In this document: positions 32,509 to 32,526 of the stretch, piece by piece
Numbering within the stretch: the stretch's first letter is position 1
Layout: every line of letters starts with the position of its first letter
Assembly (NCBI RefSeq): GCF_022759005.1
Contig: NZ_JAEMQA010000062.1
Span: forward strand, 1 to 32,526
Source of the DNA: Sulfuricurvum sp.
GTDB taxonomy: Bacteria; Campylobacterota; Campylobacteria; Campylobacterales; Sulfurimonadaceae
Length of the DNA: 32,526 bases
Direction: 5' to 3'
Made by a program: the position numbers and the translations under genes
Notes under the pieces: generated by a model
Seen by the model: only the letters and a program-made list of their open reading frames with translations
What the model was told of the DNA's origin: nothing
The model's database searches: none

Positions 32509-32526
32509 CAGCTTTTGCCACGAACG

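Noticed and set aside
1-32526. CRISPR array, prophage, insertion sequence or integron
   Set aside because: No regularly spaced repeats, transposase, integrase or phage genes were seen on either strand.

Overview
The window looks like the chromosome of a free-living member of the Campylobacterota (former Epsilonproteobacteria), probably a Sulfuricurvum/Sulfurimonas-type organism. The clues are: an ATP synthase c subunit made with a signal peptide and Ala-rich N-terminal extension; a 6S-RNA-like gene directly upstream of purD (the 'purD motif' position known in this group); a purD-RDD-lptD-MCE-pnp gene order; promoters with a perfect TATAAT -10 box and no recognisable -35; and an Aer-like FAD-PAS protein next to a large hybrid kinase. 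The assignment is inference from content; no 16S is present. No phage, insertion sequence or CRISPR array was seen.

Layout. 1-3300: an orphan ParA-type ATPase in AT-rich surroundings, two small membrane-anchored proteins (the second YtxH-like), and an MsbA-like ABC exporter. 3463-4920: a typical 2-Cys peroxiredoxin and an orphan FetB-type permease. 4993-9566: a tightly overlapping minus-strand operon of four genes (BRCT-like/LRV-repeat protein, MoxR AAA+ ATPase, HExxxH + VWA protein, Pif1-like helicase), the best candidate here for an undescribed multi-gene system. 9645-11083: a Sel1 protein, a DnaQ-like exonuclease and an acidic-tailed protein. 11217-14000: tRNA-Leu(GAG), atpE and pnp. 14016-21764: an envelope and nucleotide-synthesis cluster (MCE/MlaD-like protein, LptD, RDD protein, PurD, 6S RNA, HemD, GuaA). 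21856-24723: a CPA2-type antiporter, NadB and a 41-residue LptM-like lipoprotein. 24797-32456: UvrC, then a four-gene phosphorelay (FAD-PAS protein, Hpt protein, NIT-type hybrid kinase, single-domain receiver) closed by a strong terminator.

The most unusual structure is a dispersed intergenic element seen three times (4067-4140 +, 9923-9999 +, about 4937-5016 -). Each copy begins with an 8-bp stem whose sequence differs completely between copies while pairing is kept. The loop has nine bases in every copy and the sequence TACGCT always follows. Two copies share 44 of 47 bases in the core that follows the stem. Two copies supply the stop codon of a neighbouring gene. Other points of note are two apparently leaderless promoters with identical geometry, a tRNA whose 5' end abuts the T-tract of the atpE terminator, a second Hpt domain that has lost its histidine, and a TTG start for nadB buried in the preceding lipoprotein gene.
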